Below, one piece after another: positions 8,356 through 17,371 of a stretch of DNA of 34,244 nt; position 1 is the first letter of the stretch, and the number at the start of each line of letters is the position of its first letter. Both the position numbers and the translations under genes were made by a program. The stretch comes from Chitinophagaceae bacterium (GTDB lineage: Bacteria > Bacteroidota > Bacteroidia > Chitinophagales > Chitinophagaceae): the NCBI GenBank assembly GCA_025923075.1, contig JAICGN010000038.1:1-34244 (forward strand), given 5' to 3'. The notes below the pieces were generated by a model that was not told the origin of the DNA, did not search any database, and was given only the letters and a program-made list of their open reading frames with translations.

Positions 8356-11300
8356 ATGAAATTTTCTCACTTACACGTACATACACAGTTCTCCTTGTTA
8401 GATGGCGCCGCGTCGATTCAAAAGCTTTACAAGAAAGCCATTGACGATAATATGCCGGCACTGGCAATCTCTGATCACGGGAATATGTTTGGCGTTTTTG
8501 AATTTGTTGCTGAAGCACATAAGCACAAAAATGAAGACGGAAGTTTAAAAGTAAAACCAATTGTTGGCTGCGAGTTTTATATCACAACGGATCGTTTCAG
8601 AAAAGCTTTTTCAAAAGATGACAAAGACCCGCGGCATCATCAAATACTGCTTGCTAAAAACGAAGTTGGTTATAAGAATCTTGTAAAACTTACATCACTT
8701 GGCTTTATTGAAGGTATGTATAGCAAATATCCCCGTATTGATAAAGAATTGATCTTAAAATATCATGAAGGATTGATTGCGACGACCTGCTGCCTGGGCG
8801 CATTAGTGCCACAGGCTATTTTAAGAAAGTCAGAAGCGGATGCCGAAAAGGAATTCAAATGGTGGCTTGATCTTTTTGGTGACGACTACTACGTGGAGTT
8901 GCAAAGACATGGAATGAAAGAACAGGACGTGGTAAATGAAGTGCTTGTAAAATTTGCCCGTAAATACAGTGTGAAGATCATTGCAAGCAATGACTCACAT
9001 TATGTGGATCAAACTGATTTTACAGCTCATGATATTTTGCTTTGCATAAATACGGGTGAAAAGTTAGCGACGCCGGCATTAAGAGAATTCTCAGATGACG
9101 ACATTATGGTAAAAGACAAACGATTTGCTTTTCCCAACGATCAGTTTTATTTCAAAAAGACAGAAGAGATGTCGAAAAACTTTTCTGATCTTCCTGAAGC
9201 GATCGGTAATACAAATGAGATAGTTGATAAAGTTTCAATACTAAATCTTAAAAAAGATATTTTATTGCCTGCCTTTCCAATTCCTGATAAATTTAAAACA
9301 CATACAAAGGCTGAAAAACTTGATAAAGGAGAAGTAAGTCCTGATTCATTGAACCAATGGGAATATCTAAAACATATTACTTACGAAGGCGCAAAGAACC
9401 GCTATTCGGAATTGACTGATGAACTAAAGGAGAGGATCGAATTTGAATTATTTACCATCAAAACAATGGGTTTTGCCGGCTATTTTCTTATTGTAAGCGA
9501 TTTCATTAAGGCGGGCAGAGAAATGGACGTACTGGTTGGACCCGGCCGCGGCTCCGCCGCAGGAAGTGTAGTGGCCTATTGTATTGGTATCACGAATATT
9601 GATCCAATCAAATACAATTTACTTTTTGAAAGATTTTTAAATCCTGATCGTAAATCAATGCCTGATATTGATACTGATTTTGATGATATCGGTAGGCAAA
9701 AAGTTATTGATTACGTTATTAAGAAATATGGGAAAAACCAGGTTGCACAAATCATCACCTATGGTACGATGGCTGCCAAGATGAGTATTAAGGATGTAGC
9801 AAGAGTGATGGATCTTCCATTACCCGATTCAAATGCCCTGGCGAAAATGGTTCCAGACCGGCCCGGTATTGAATTAAGACGAGTATTACATGCGCCCCTT
9901 ACCTCGAAGGATGGTGAAAAATCATTGATGGAAAAAGATGGTGTCGGCCCTGATGATATTGAAGTAATAAAAAAGTTAAGGGAAATCTATAACAGCAAAG
10001 GAATGCAGAGTGATGTTTTGCACCAGGCTGAAATTCTGGAAGGCTCTGTTCGGAATACAGGTATTCATGCAGCCGGGATCATCATTGCGCCAAAAGATCT
10101 CACTGAATTAATTCCTGTTGCCACTGCAAAAGATTCTGACCTCTGGGTAACACAAATTGAAGGGAATGTAATCGAAGATGCGGGGGTTATCAAGATGGAT
10201 TTCCTGGGCTTAAAAACCTTGACCATTATCAAAGAAACACTTGAATTGATAAAGCAAAATCATGGAGTGGAAATCGATATTGATAAAATTCCTCTTGATG
10301 ATGAAAAGACCTTCAAATTATATCAACACGGCGATACGATCGGTACTTTCCAGTTTGAAAGCCCCGGCATGCAAAAATATTTGCGGGAATTAAAACCAGA
10401 CCGGCTTGATGATCTGATTGCGATGAATGCCTTGTATCGTCCGGGACCACTTGCATACATTCCAAATTTTATCGAACGCAAACACGGGCGTGAAGCGATC
10501 GCTTATGATCTTCCGGAAATGGAAGAGATCTTAAAAGAAACATATGGGATCACTGTCTACCAGGAGCAGGTCATGTTGTTATCGCAAAAGCTGGCTGATT
10601 TTAGTAAAGGGGATGCAGACGTATTGCGTAAGGCAATGGGTAAAAAGCAAAAGTCAGTGCTGGATAAAATGAAGAGCCAGTTTATCGAGAACGCAAAGAA
10701 GAAAGGTTTTGGAGAATATACCTTGCAAAAGATATGGACAGACTGGGAATCATTTGCACAATACGCTTTTAATAAATCGCACTCCACTTGTTATGCATAC
10801 GTTGCGTATCAAACTGCATATTTAAAAAGCCACTATCCCGGAGATTATATGGCTGCTGTTTTGAATCATGCAGGAGCGATTGAAAAAATTACCTTCTTCA
10901 TGGAAGAATGTAAAAGAATGGGTATAAAGGTGCTTGGTCCTGATATCAATGAATCGAAAAAAGGGTTCGCCGTAAATCAAAAAGGTGAGATACGTTTCGG
11001 TCTCGGCGGATTGAAAGGTTGCGGGGAAGCAGCAGTTGAAAATATAATTGAGGAGAGGGAAAAGAACGGCATGTTCAAGAATATTTTTGACTTTATAAAG
11101 CGGGTTAACCAACGGGCGGTCAATAAAAAGACATTGGAAAGTCTTGCCTATGCAGGAGCCTTTGAATGTTTTCCTGAGCATCATCGTGCGCAATTCTTTC
11201 ATACAATACCGGAAGATCAAACTACAGGTCTCGAAAAGATCATTCGTTTTGGCCAGATTTATCAGCAAAACAATATGTCAACCACCAACACATTGTTCGG

Positions 11301-12027
11301 TGATCTGCCATTAGCTGTTGAAATAAGGACTCCCACCCTTCCACAATGTGACCCCTGGCCGCTGATCGTTCAGCTTGATCATGAAAAAGAAGTAACCGGA
11401 ATGTTTTTAAGCGGTCATCCTTTGGATCATTACAAGTTCGAATTAAAGCATTATGGCATTACTTCCGTTTCTGAATTCAACGAATTCAGGGAAGCGGTAG
11501 GGCTTCAACCAAATTCAAACAGGATGTTCAGGTTGGTGGGGCTTGTTACAAATGCCGATCATAAAATTTCAAGAAAAGGAAATAAATACGGTTCATTTAT
11601 CATTGAAGATTATTCGGGCAAAACCGAGCTTGTGTTGTGGGGAGATGATTATGCGAAGTTCACTCCTTTTTTACAACAAGGTTCATCACTTTTTATTACA
11701 GGTTTTTTCAAACAGCGATTCAATACACCTGAATATGAATTCAAAATCAATGGCATTACAATGGTGGAAACCATTAAGCGGAGTCTTACAAAACAGTTGA
11801 CAATTGATGTTCATCCAAAACATATTTCTACACCACTGATCAGTTTTTTTGAAGAAAATGTAAAAAAATTCCCCGGTAGATCTACTTTAAAACTTAACCT
11901 TTCGGAACCCAAAGAGAATCTAAAAATAAGTTTAGTCACAATGGACAATGGCTTTGAAATGAATGACGAAATGGTAGATTTTTTGGATGGTAATCCCGAA
12001 TTAGATGTGCAAGTATTGACACACTAG
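8356..12027 (+). CDS. dnaE: DNA polymerase III alpha subunit
   Basis: The replicative polymerase subunit (C family), which extends DNA within the replisome. Domains in order: PHP domain from residue 1 (HLHVHTQFSLLDG); palm with catalytic Asp437 and Asp439 in MPDIDTDFDD and third Asp at about 615 in IKMDFLGLKT; fingers with the conserved YRPGPL and QEQVM segments; helix-hairpin-helix region near GGLKGCGEAA; a candidate beta-clamp motif TNTLFG at about 978-982; then an OB fold (FRLVGLVTNADHKISRKGNKYG). Length 1223 aa is typical for Bacteroidota DnaE. The start is the ATG giving the canonical PHP N-terminus. It stands alone with no clear terminator before trxA. Confidence 0.98.
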   Translation: MKFSHLHVHTQFSLLDGAASIQKLYKKAIDDNMPALAISDHGNMFGVFEFVAEAHKHKNEDGSLKVKPIVGCEFYITTDRFRKAFSKDDKDPRHHQILLAKNEVGYKNLVKLTSLGFIEGMYSKYPRIDKELILKYHEGLIATTCCLGALVPQAILRKSEADAEKEFKWWLDLFGDDYYVELQRHGMKEQDVVNEVLVKFARKYSVKIIASNDSHYVDQTDFTAHDILLCINTGEKLATPALREFSDDDIMVKDKRFAFPNDQFYFKKTEEMSKNFSDLPEAIGNTNEIVDKVSILNLKKDILLPAFPIPDKFKTHTKAEKLDKGEVSPDSLNQWEYLKHITYEGAKNRYSELTDELKERIEFELFTIKTMGFAGYFLIVSDFIKAGREMDVLVGPGRGSAAGSVVAYCIGITNIDPIKYNLLFERFLNPDRKSMPDIDTDFDDIGRQKVIDYVIKKYGKNQVAQIITYGTMAAKMSIKDVARVMDLPLPDSNALAKMVPDRPGIELRRVLHAPLTSKDGEKSLMEKDGVGPDDIEVIKKLREIYNSKGMQSDVLHQAEILEGSVRNTGIHAAGIIIAPKDLTELIPVATAKDSDLWVTQIEGNVIEDAGVIKMDFLGLKTLTIIKETLELIKQNHGVEIDIDKIPLDDEKTFKLYQHGDTIGTFQFESPGMQKYLRELKPDRLDDLIAMNALYRPGPLAYIPNFIERKHGREAIAYDLPEMEEILKETYGITVYQEQVMLLSQKLADFSKGDADVLRKAMGKKQKSVLDKMKSQFIENAKKKGFGEYTLQKIWTDWESFAQYAFNKSHSTCYAYVAYQTAYLKSHYPGDYMAAVLNHAGAIEKITFFMEECKRMGIKVLGPDINESKKGFAVNQKGEIRFGLGGLKGCGEAAVENIIEEREKNGMFKNIFDFIKRVNQRAVNKKTLESLAYAGAFECFPEHHRAQFFHTIPEDQTTGLEKIIRFGQIYQQNNMSTTNTLFGDLPLAVEIRTPTLPQCDPWPLIVQLDHEKEVTGMFLSGHPLDHYKFELKHYGITSVSEFNEFREAVGLQPNSNRMFRLVGLVTNADHKISRKGNKYGSFIIEDYSGKTELVLWGDDYAKFTPFLQQGSSLFITGFFKQRFNTPEYEFKINGITMVETIKRSLTKQLTIDVHPKHISTPLISFFEENVKKFPGRSTLKLNLSEPKENLKISLVTMDNGFEMNDEMVDFLDGNPELDVQVLTH

Positions 12028-12102
12028 TAAAGTTTCTATCCTTGTTAAAACAGCTTAACGACTGGCTATTTAACAGGATTGATGGAGGTCATCTGGTTTT
12101 TA

Positions 12103-12116
12103 TGACAAGTTAGTCA
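12103..12116. promoter_or_regulatory. Dyad TGAC-N6-GTCA upstream of trxA
   Basis: TGACAAGTTAGTCA is a 4+4 dyad with a 6-base spacer, nested in a wider inverted repeat TTATGACA (12100-12107) / TGTCATAA (12125-12132). It lies about 40 bases upstream of the trxA -7 candidate, where an activator of the CRP/FNR type could bind. The match to that class of site is only in its geometry. Confidence 0.3.
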
Positions 12117-12155
12117 CATAATTGTGTCATAACTTCGCAGTAAAGATTTTGGTTG

Positions 12156-12163
12156 TATTTTTG
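12156..12163 (+). promoter_or_regulatory. Candidate -7 element for trxA
   Basis: TATTTTTG matches TAnnTTTG exactly, 36 bases before the trxA ATG. A weak -33 box (TTCG at 12134-12137) lies 18 bases upstream. The expected transcript would start near 12170. Confidence 0.45.
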
Positions 12164-12199
12164 TTCCCCTTCCAAAGAAAATAAAAAAAGGAAAATATT

Positions 12200-12517
12200 A
12201 TGGCAAAAGAATTTACAGATGGCAACTTCCAGAATGAAGTTTTAAGCGCAGACAAGTTAACAGTAGTGGATTTTTGGGCAGAATGGTGCGGTCCATGCCG
12301 TGCAATTGGGCCAGTTATTGAATCCCTCGCAAAAGAGTATGATGGTAAAATAAATGTTGGTAAAGTGAATGTGGATGTAAATCCCTCAGTGAGCATGAAT
12401 TATGGTATCACATCTATACCCGCTATCCTGTTCTTTAAAAATGGTCAGGTCGTAGATAAACTGGTAGGTGCCCAACCTAAGGGAAATTTTGTAAAAAAGA
12501 TTGAGTCGCATATCTAA
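12200..12517 (+). CDS. trxA: Thioredoxin
   Basis: A small cytosolic dithiol-disulfide oxidoreductase that reduces enzyme disulfides and would also recycle reductases such as MsrA. The redox motif WCGPCR puts the active Cys pair at residues 30 and 33, preceded by VVDFWAE; the cis-proline segment is TSIPAILFFKNGQ; the ending VGAQPKGNFVKKI is typical. At 105 aa it has the standard single-domain length and no signal peptide. A purine-rich GGAAAA lies a few bases before the ATG, a relatively good ribosome site for this genome. A promoter candidate and an upstream dyad precede it, and a strong hairpin follows, so it is probably a single-gene transcript. Confidence 0.97.
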   Translation: MAKEFTDGNFQNEVLSADKLTVVDFWAEWCGPCRAIGPVIESLAKEYDGKINVGKVNVDVNPSVSMNYGITSIPAILFFKNGQVVDKLVGAQPKGNFVKKIESHI

Positions 12518-12531
12518 TCAGTAAAAACACT

Positions 12532-12568
12532 AAAAAACCCATCTCCGCTTGAGGTGGGTTTTTTATTT
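12532..12568. terminator. Bidirectional terminator between trxA and the MFS gene
   Basis: CCCATCTC (12538-12545), loop CGCTT, GAGGTGGG (12551-12558), with six A bases on the left and TTTTTT on the right. One G-T pair in an 8-bp stem. Both orientations have a T-run, serving trxA and the convergent permease gene. Confidence 0.9.
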
Positions 12569-12594
12569 TCTATACAAACATTTATCTGTGGAAT

Positions 12595-13854
12595 TTAATG
12601 CTGCACGGTAGTTAATTTATTCGGATCATGCTTATGTTTAAAGAAAATTGCAAAAAGAATTGCAACCGCCAGCGCATAAGCCGCAAACGAAAGCCAGATG
12701 CCATGCCAATCGCTGTCTCCATTTGGAAGTATAAAATATTTACCAATTACCCAACTACTGATAATGCTTCCCAGCCAGGCCCCGACTCCATTTGTCATCA
12801 TCATAAATAAACCCTGCGCACTTGAACGAATGCTCGAATCAGTAGTCGTTTCAACAAATAAAGAGCCGGAAATATTGAAAAAATCGAATGCCATTCCGTA
12901 TACGATACATGATAAAATAATCAGGACAGTACCCACAGGCGACGGATCGCCATAAGCGAATAATCCGAAGCGAATGACCCATGCCAACATAGAGAACAAC
13001 ATTACTTGTTTGATGCCGAACCTTTTTAAAAAAAAGGGGATGGTTAAAATAAAAAGTGTTTCAGACATCTGTGAGATTGACAATATGATGGTAGAACGCT
13101 CGACCACAAATGAATTTGCATATTCAGGCTTTGTTTCAAAATTACTCAGGAAAGAATCTCCGTACATGTTGGTCAACTGAAGAGCCGCACCCAACAGCAT
13201 TGAAAAAATAAAAAATAAAGCCATCTTATAATTGGCAAACAATTTAAATGCCTTAAGTCCCAATTGCTCAATTATTCCGGCACTTTTTGAAATTGTTCTT
13301 GGAGGCGGACACTTAGGTAATGTAAAAGCATATATGCCCAAAGCAATCGCCGCAACGGCAGCAATTAAGAATTGATTTGAATTCGCCTTGCTTCCTGAAA
13401 GATTAGTTGCCCACATTGCCGCAATAAATCCAATCGTTCCAAAAACTCTGATGGGAGGAAACACTTTAATCACATCATAATTCCTGTTTTTTAATATGGT
13501 ATAAGAAATGGCATTCGATAAAGAAATGGTTGGCATATAGCACATCATTGCTGCCAGGATTACATAGTAAAGCGTATCCGGATCATCTACTTTAGGTACA
13601 TAAAATAAAATGGCTCCGTAAAGTATATGAAGAATGCCATATAGTTTTTCGGCATTGATCCATTTGTCGGCAATGATACCTGTGAGGGCCGGCATAAAAA
13701 GAGAAGCAATTGCAAGCGTAGAAAAAATTGCTCCGAATTCGGGAAAGCTCCATCCTTTTGCATTCAGACAGTAAGTGCCGATCGTTAACAACCAGGCTCC
13801 CCAAACAAAGAACTGAAAAAAACTCATCAGGGTTAAGCGAAGTTTAATATTCAT
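12595..13854 (-). CDS. MFS permease, nucleoside:H+ symporter (NupG-like)
   Basis: A 419-residue integral membrane transporter with about 12 predicted hydrophobic segments. The start (LRLTLMSFFQFFVWGAWLLT) and the segments PALTGIIADKWINAEK, SNAISYTIL and FPPIRVFGTIGFIAAMWA match the Nuc_H_symport branch of the major facilitator superfamily typified by NupG and XapB, common in Bacteroidota. A central loop (PKCPPPRTISKSAG) separates the two six-helix halves. It would import nucleosides with protons; substrate specificity is inferred from family membership only. It is convergent with trxA and shares a terminator, and has no catabolic neighbours. The ATG at 13854 gives the typical N-terminus. Confidence 0.85.
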   Translation of the reverse strand: MNIKLRLTLMSFFQFFVWGAWLLTIGTYCLNAKGWSFPEFGAIFSTLAIASLFMPALTGIIADKWINAEKLYGILHILYGAILFYVPKVDDPDTLYYVILAAMMCYMPTISLSNAISYTILKNRNYDVIKVFPPIRVFGTIGFIAAMWATNLSGSKANSNQFLIAAVAAIALGIYAFTLPKCPPPRTISKSAGIIEQLGLKAFKLFANYKMALFFIFSMLLGAALQLTNMYGDSFLSNFETKPEYANSFVVERSTIILSISQMSETLFILTIPFFLKRFGIKQVMLFSMLAWVIRFGLFAYGDPSPVGTVLIILSCIVYGMAFDFFNISGSLFVETTTDSSIRSSAQGLFMMMTNGVGAWLGSIISSWVIGKYFILPNGDSDWHGIWLSFAAYALAVAILFAIFFKHKHDPNKLTTVQH

Positions 13855-14137
13855 TCGTTTTGGTTTACTGATAAAAAATTAATGGAAGATAACTATTTCA
13901 AGTTTGCACAAATAAATCCTGCACAATATTGTTTATCCGCCAATCATTATCTAATTCAAATAGTCCAAAAATTGACGGTGCCTATCGTGTTTTTTAGCCG
14001 CTCATCAATTTCGTTTAACAGATTGATTCTTTGAGGCTACAAGCAAAACAGTTTTTTCATTTCGGCTATTATTCAGTAAACTTGTAGCAATAATCTTGAG
14101 CGTAAAAACTTTATACTTAATCCAAATTCATACTGAT

Positions 14138-17100
14138 TTGAAAAAACTGATTTTCCTGGCATTTACGGCGATCTTATTTTTCGGCGTAAAAAATTCCTTT
14201 GCCCAGCAAAGAATGCAGCCAGTTTCCGGAACCCAAAAATCGGAACGTTGTGGAACGAATAAATGGCTGGACGATATGTTCAGGACCTATCCCGGATTCA
14301 GACAGCAGTATGAGGAAAATGAAAGAAAACTTGCAGCCGCCATCAATCTCAGAATTCAACAAATTCAAAATAATCCCGGCAACAGAATAACTTCAATTGG
14401 TACAATTCCAATCGTGTTCCATATTGTTCTTTCCGATCAATCGCTTGTACCGGATGCCATGATCACGGCGCAATTGAACAGGATCAATCTTGATTATTCA
14501 GGGCTGAATCCGGATAGTACTAATGGCGCGCCCTTTTATTCGGTAAGAGGGCATACACCAATCCAATTTTGTTTAGCGCAACGTACTCCAACAAATTTGC
14601 CAAGCACTGGTATTGTTCGGATAACGTCCGCAACGGTTTCCAATAATGGCGCTAATGATCCAATAAAGTCAACTGCTTTGGGTGGTGATGATGCATGGGA
14701 CCCTACAAAATATGTAAACATCTGGGTGGGTGATTTTGATGATCCTAATGTGCTTGGATACGGGACATTTCCAGTTGGAACTCCTGAAAATAATTATCCT
14801 TTAGCACAACAAGGCGTCGTTGTTCATTATGGCACACTTCCGGGAGGTAGCGTTGTGCCTTATAACGGGGGACGGACTCTTGTTCATGAGCTTGGTCACT
14901 TTTTATGGTTAAAACATATTTGGGGTGATGATACCGCTGACCCCTTTACCTGCCCGGCATCGGGGGGATGTAATGGTACCGATTTTACAGGGACACCCGC
15001 GTTGGACGACACACCGAACCAATGTACCGGCACAGCAGGATGTCCCTCAGGTGCACGTTTTGATGTTTGTACTCCCGGGGGAACCGGATACATGTATCAG
15101 AACTTCATGGATTATACTGATGATGCTTGTATGACGATGTTTACGATCGGTCAGGACCTTCGGGCTCAATCTGCATTAACGACCTATAGACCGGGATTAT
15201 TAACGTCTAATGGCTGCGTGCCATTGACATTGACTCCCGACGATGCCAGTATTTTCACAACCGTAACTCCTTCAAATGGTTTTATTAGCTGCGATGCTAC
15301 AGTCCCACTTACGGTAACATTACGAAATGCCGGTTCTAATGCACTCACAACGGTGCGGATTACTGTAAAACGGAATGGGACAGTGGTTCAAACATTTGAT
15401 TGGACCGGAAATCTTGCATCTCTTGGAATGGTCGCGGTTCCATTGAATGCCGTTCCGTTGGTTCTTGGCGCAAATGCAATCGAAATATGTACATCAATTC
15501 CGAATGGAAATCCTGACTCCGATCCGACCAATGACTGCTTTACCGTGAACGGAACCTCCGGCCTTGCACTTCCATTACCGTTGGTTGAAGGTTTTGAGAC
15601 AGCAACCTTCCCGCCTGCAGGCTGGACAAGAATTAATCCTGATGGGAATATAACCTGGCAAAGAACTCCTACAGGTGTGGCACATGGGGGCACCGGTAAA
15701 GCATATGTTGATCATTACAATTATTCCGCTGTACCGAATGATGATGATCTGAGAACCCCACCGTTTGCAATTGGGACTGCCGATTCACTATGGGTAAGTT
15801 TCTGGGCGGCATATAGAGGTTATTCAGACGCTCAAGGGACTATAATTGACTCCTTCCAGGTATTGGCTTCTTCAAATTGTGGTCAAACATTCCAGGTTGT
15901 TTATAGTGTGAGAAACGATGCACTTGTTGCACCAGAAGGCGCGCCACCAACCCAGGGTACCGCTTATTTCCCGACAAGTACGAATGAATGGATCAGAAAA
16001 TCCATCGATCTGAGCAGCTTTATTCCATCAGGAAATGTGCAGGTTCAATTCAGGGCCAAAAATCAATTTGGTAATAATATATTTCTCGATGATATAAATA
16101 TTGACAAGAAAATATTTCCGAATAATGATGCTGGTGTGATCGCGGTAAACAGGCCCGCCACCAGAGTGTGTTCAAATTCTGAAGCCCCCGTAGTAGTGAT
16201 AAAAAATTTTGGAAAAATAAATCTTACATCGGTAAGAATTAATTACCAGATCGACGGTACAGGTGCAGTAACGACATTTGACTGGACAGGAAACCTGGCA
16301 AGAAATGAAACGGCGACGGTAACATTGGCAACCGCTAATTTGGGTGCTTTAGGTAATCACTCAATCAATGTGTATACGACCTTGCCCAATAATGTTCCGG
16401 ATGAAGATCCTAGCAATGATGGTTTGGTGAAACCTTACAGCGTAAGCCAAATACTTGCGTTGCCGGCATCGGTAACTGAAGAGTTTACGAGCCCTACATT
16501 CCCACCACCAAACTGGGCCGTAATTAATCCTAACGGAGATATCACATGGCAGCGTAATGGCATAGTTGGTAACAGCGCCCCGGGTTCCGCATTTTTTAAT
16601 GATTTTGTGAACACATCAGTTGATCGAATCGATGACCTCGCAACTCCAAACTTTAGCTACTCGAGTATTGACTCGATCTTCCTTTCATTTAATCTTGCGC
16701 ATATCACGAAAACATTACCAGGCACAACAGGAGCAAGACTGGATACCCTAACAGTCTTAGTTTCCAGGGACTGTGGTAACACGTTCACTACTGTTTATAA
16801 AAAATATGGGGAAGAATTACAAACAGTAAATGATCCTAACTTCCAGGTCTCAATGAATAGTTTTGTTCCTCTGCCTTCGCAATGGAGAAGAGATTCAGTA
16901 AATCTTGGCAGGTTCCTCGGCGCTACAGAGCCACTTGTACAGGTGGTATTCCGCTTCAGTGGTAACATGGAGAATAACTTCTATCTCGATGATGTAAATA
17001 TCCGGACCCAAGTGGTACCTGCGAGACTGAAGAATGATGGATACCTGATCTTGCCAAATCCATTCAGAACTACTTTTGGTGTATGGCATTACCAGGTGCC

Positions 17101-17287
17101 AACAACCTTGAGATATATCAATGTTTACAATTCAGTTGGCCAGTTGGTATATAGTAAACAATATCCGGGTGGCGGCGAAAAATTTGTTCAGGTCGATCTT
17201 TCTGGCAGGGCTGCCGGTCTTTACACAGTAAACATTGGGTATGAAGACAGCAACAGAAACTTGAATGTCCAGGTGGTGAAATACTGA
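14138..17287 (+). CDS. Secreted M43-type metalloprotease with T9SS sorting domain
   Basis: A secreted zinc metallopeptidase related to pappalysins (M43). I choose a TTG start at 14138 because it gives a canonical signal peptide (MKKLIFLAFTAILFFG...FAQQ); a longer TTG reading from 14096 would bury it. The catalytic domain spans about 20-365, with zinc motif HELGHFLWLKH at 250-260 and a Met-turn segment NFMDYTDDACMTMF. Two copies of a roughly 295-residue unit follow, each with a CARDB-like beta domain (containing TFDWTGNLA) and a jelly-roll/MAM-like domain (from FPPAGW or FPPPNW to LDDINI or LDDVNI). The last 80 or so residues (ILPNPF...INVYNSVGQLVYS) form a type A T9SS C-terminal domain. It should cross the outer membrane and be attached or released. 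Length 1049 aa. It is followed by a strong terminator. Confidence 0.92.
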   Translation: MKKLIFLAFTAILFFGVKNSFAQQRMQPVSGTQKSERCGTNKWLDDMFRTYPGFRQQYEENERKLAAAINLRIQQIQNNPGNRITSIGTIPIVFHIVLSDQSLVPDAMITAQLNRINLDYSGLNPDSTNGAPFYSVRGHTPIQFCLAQRTPTNLPSTGIVRITSATVSNNGANDPIKSTALGGDDAWDPTKYVNIWVGDFDDPNVLGYGTFPVGTPENNYPLAQQGVVVHYGTLPGGSVVPYNGGRTLVHELGHFLWLKHIWGDDTADPFTCPASGGCNGTDFTGTPALDDTPNQCTGTAGCPSGARFDVCTPGGTGYMYQNFMDYTDDACMTMFTIGQDLRAQSALTTYRPGLLTSNGCVPLTLTPDDASIFTTVTPSNGFISCDATVPLTVTLRNAGSNALTTVRITVKRNGTVVQTFDWTGNLASLGMVAVPLNAVPLVLGANAIEICTSIPNGNPDSDPTNDCFTVNGTSGLALPLPLVEGFETATFPPAGWTRINPDGNITWQRTPTGVAHGGTGKAYVDHYNYSAVPNDDDLRTPPFAIGTADSLWVSFWAAYRGYSDAQGTIIDSFQVLASSNCGQTFQVVYSVRNDALVAPEGAPPTQGTAYFPTSTNEWIRKSIDLSSFIPSGNVQVQFRAKNQFGNNIFLDDINIDKKIFPNNDAGVIAVNRPATRVCSNSEAPVVVIKNFGKINLTSVRINYQIDGTGAVTTFDWTGNLARNETATVTLATANLGALGNHSINVYTTLPNNVPDEDPSNDGLVKPYSVSQILALPASVTEEFTSPTFPPPNWAVINPNGDITWQRNGIVGNSAPGSAFFNDFVNTSVDRIDDLATPNFSYSSIDSIFLSFNLAHITKTLPGTTGARLDTLTVLVSRDCGNTFTTVYKKYGEELQTVNDPNFQVSMNSFVPLPSQWRRDSVNLGRFLGATEPLVQVVFRFSGNMENNFYLDDVNIRTQVVPARLKNDGYLILPNPFRTTFGVWHYQVPTTLRYINVYNSVGQLVYSKQYPGGGEKFVQVDLSGRAAGLYTVNIGYEDSNRNLNVQVVKY

Positions 17288-17308
17288 TACTGGCATCTTC
17301 AATAACTG

Positions 17309-17341
17309 ATAACCCCGGCAATAAACCGGGGTTATTTTTTT
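17309..17341 (+). terminator. Rho-independent terminator after the metalloprotease
   Basis: ATAACCCCGG (17309-17318), loop CAATAAA, CCGGGGTTAT (17326-17335), then TTTTTT. A perfect 10-bp stem, 21 bases after the stop codon. Confidence 0.93.
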
Positions 17342-17347
17342 ATAAAC

Positions 17348-17355
17348 TAAATTTG
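17348..17355 (+). promoter_or_regulatory. Candidate -7 element for mqnE
   Basis: TAAATTTG matches TAnnTTTG exactly, 16 bases before the mqnE ATG. Its -33 region would fall inside the preceding terminator stem, where no TTTG is found, so transcription would start only about 10 bases before the ATG. Confidence 0.4.
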
Positions 17356-17371
17356 CAGACAAATCGTTTAA

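Noticed and set aside
12044-12059. GTTAA-N6-TTAAC as a dnaE terminator
   Set aside because: The stem is AT-rich and short, with no T-run following.
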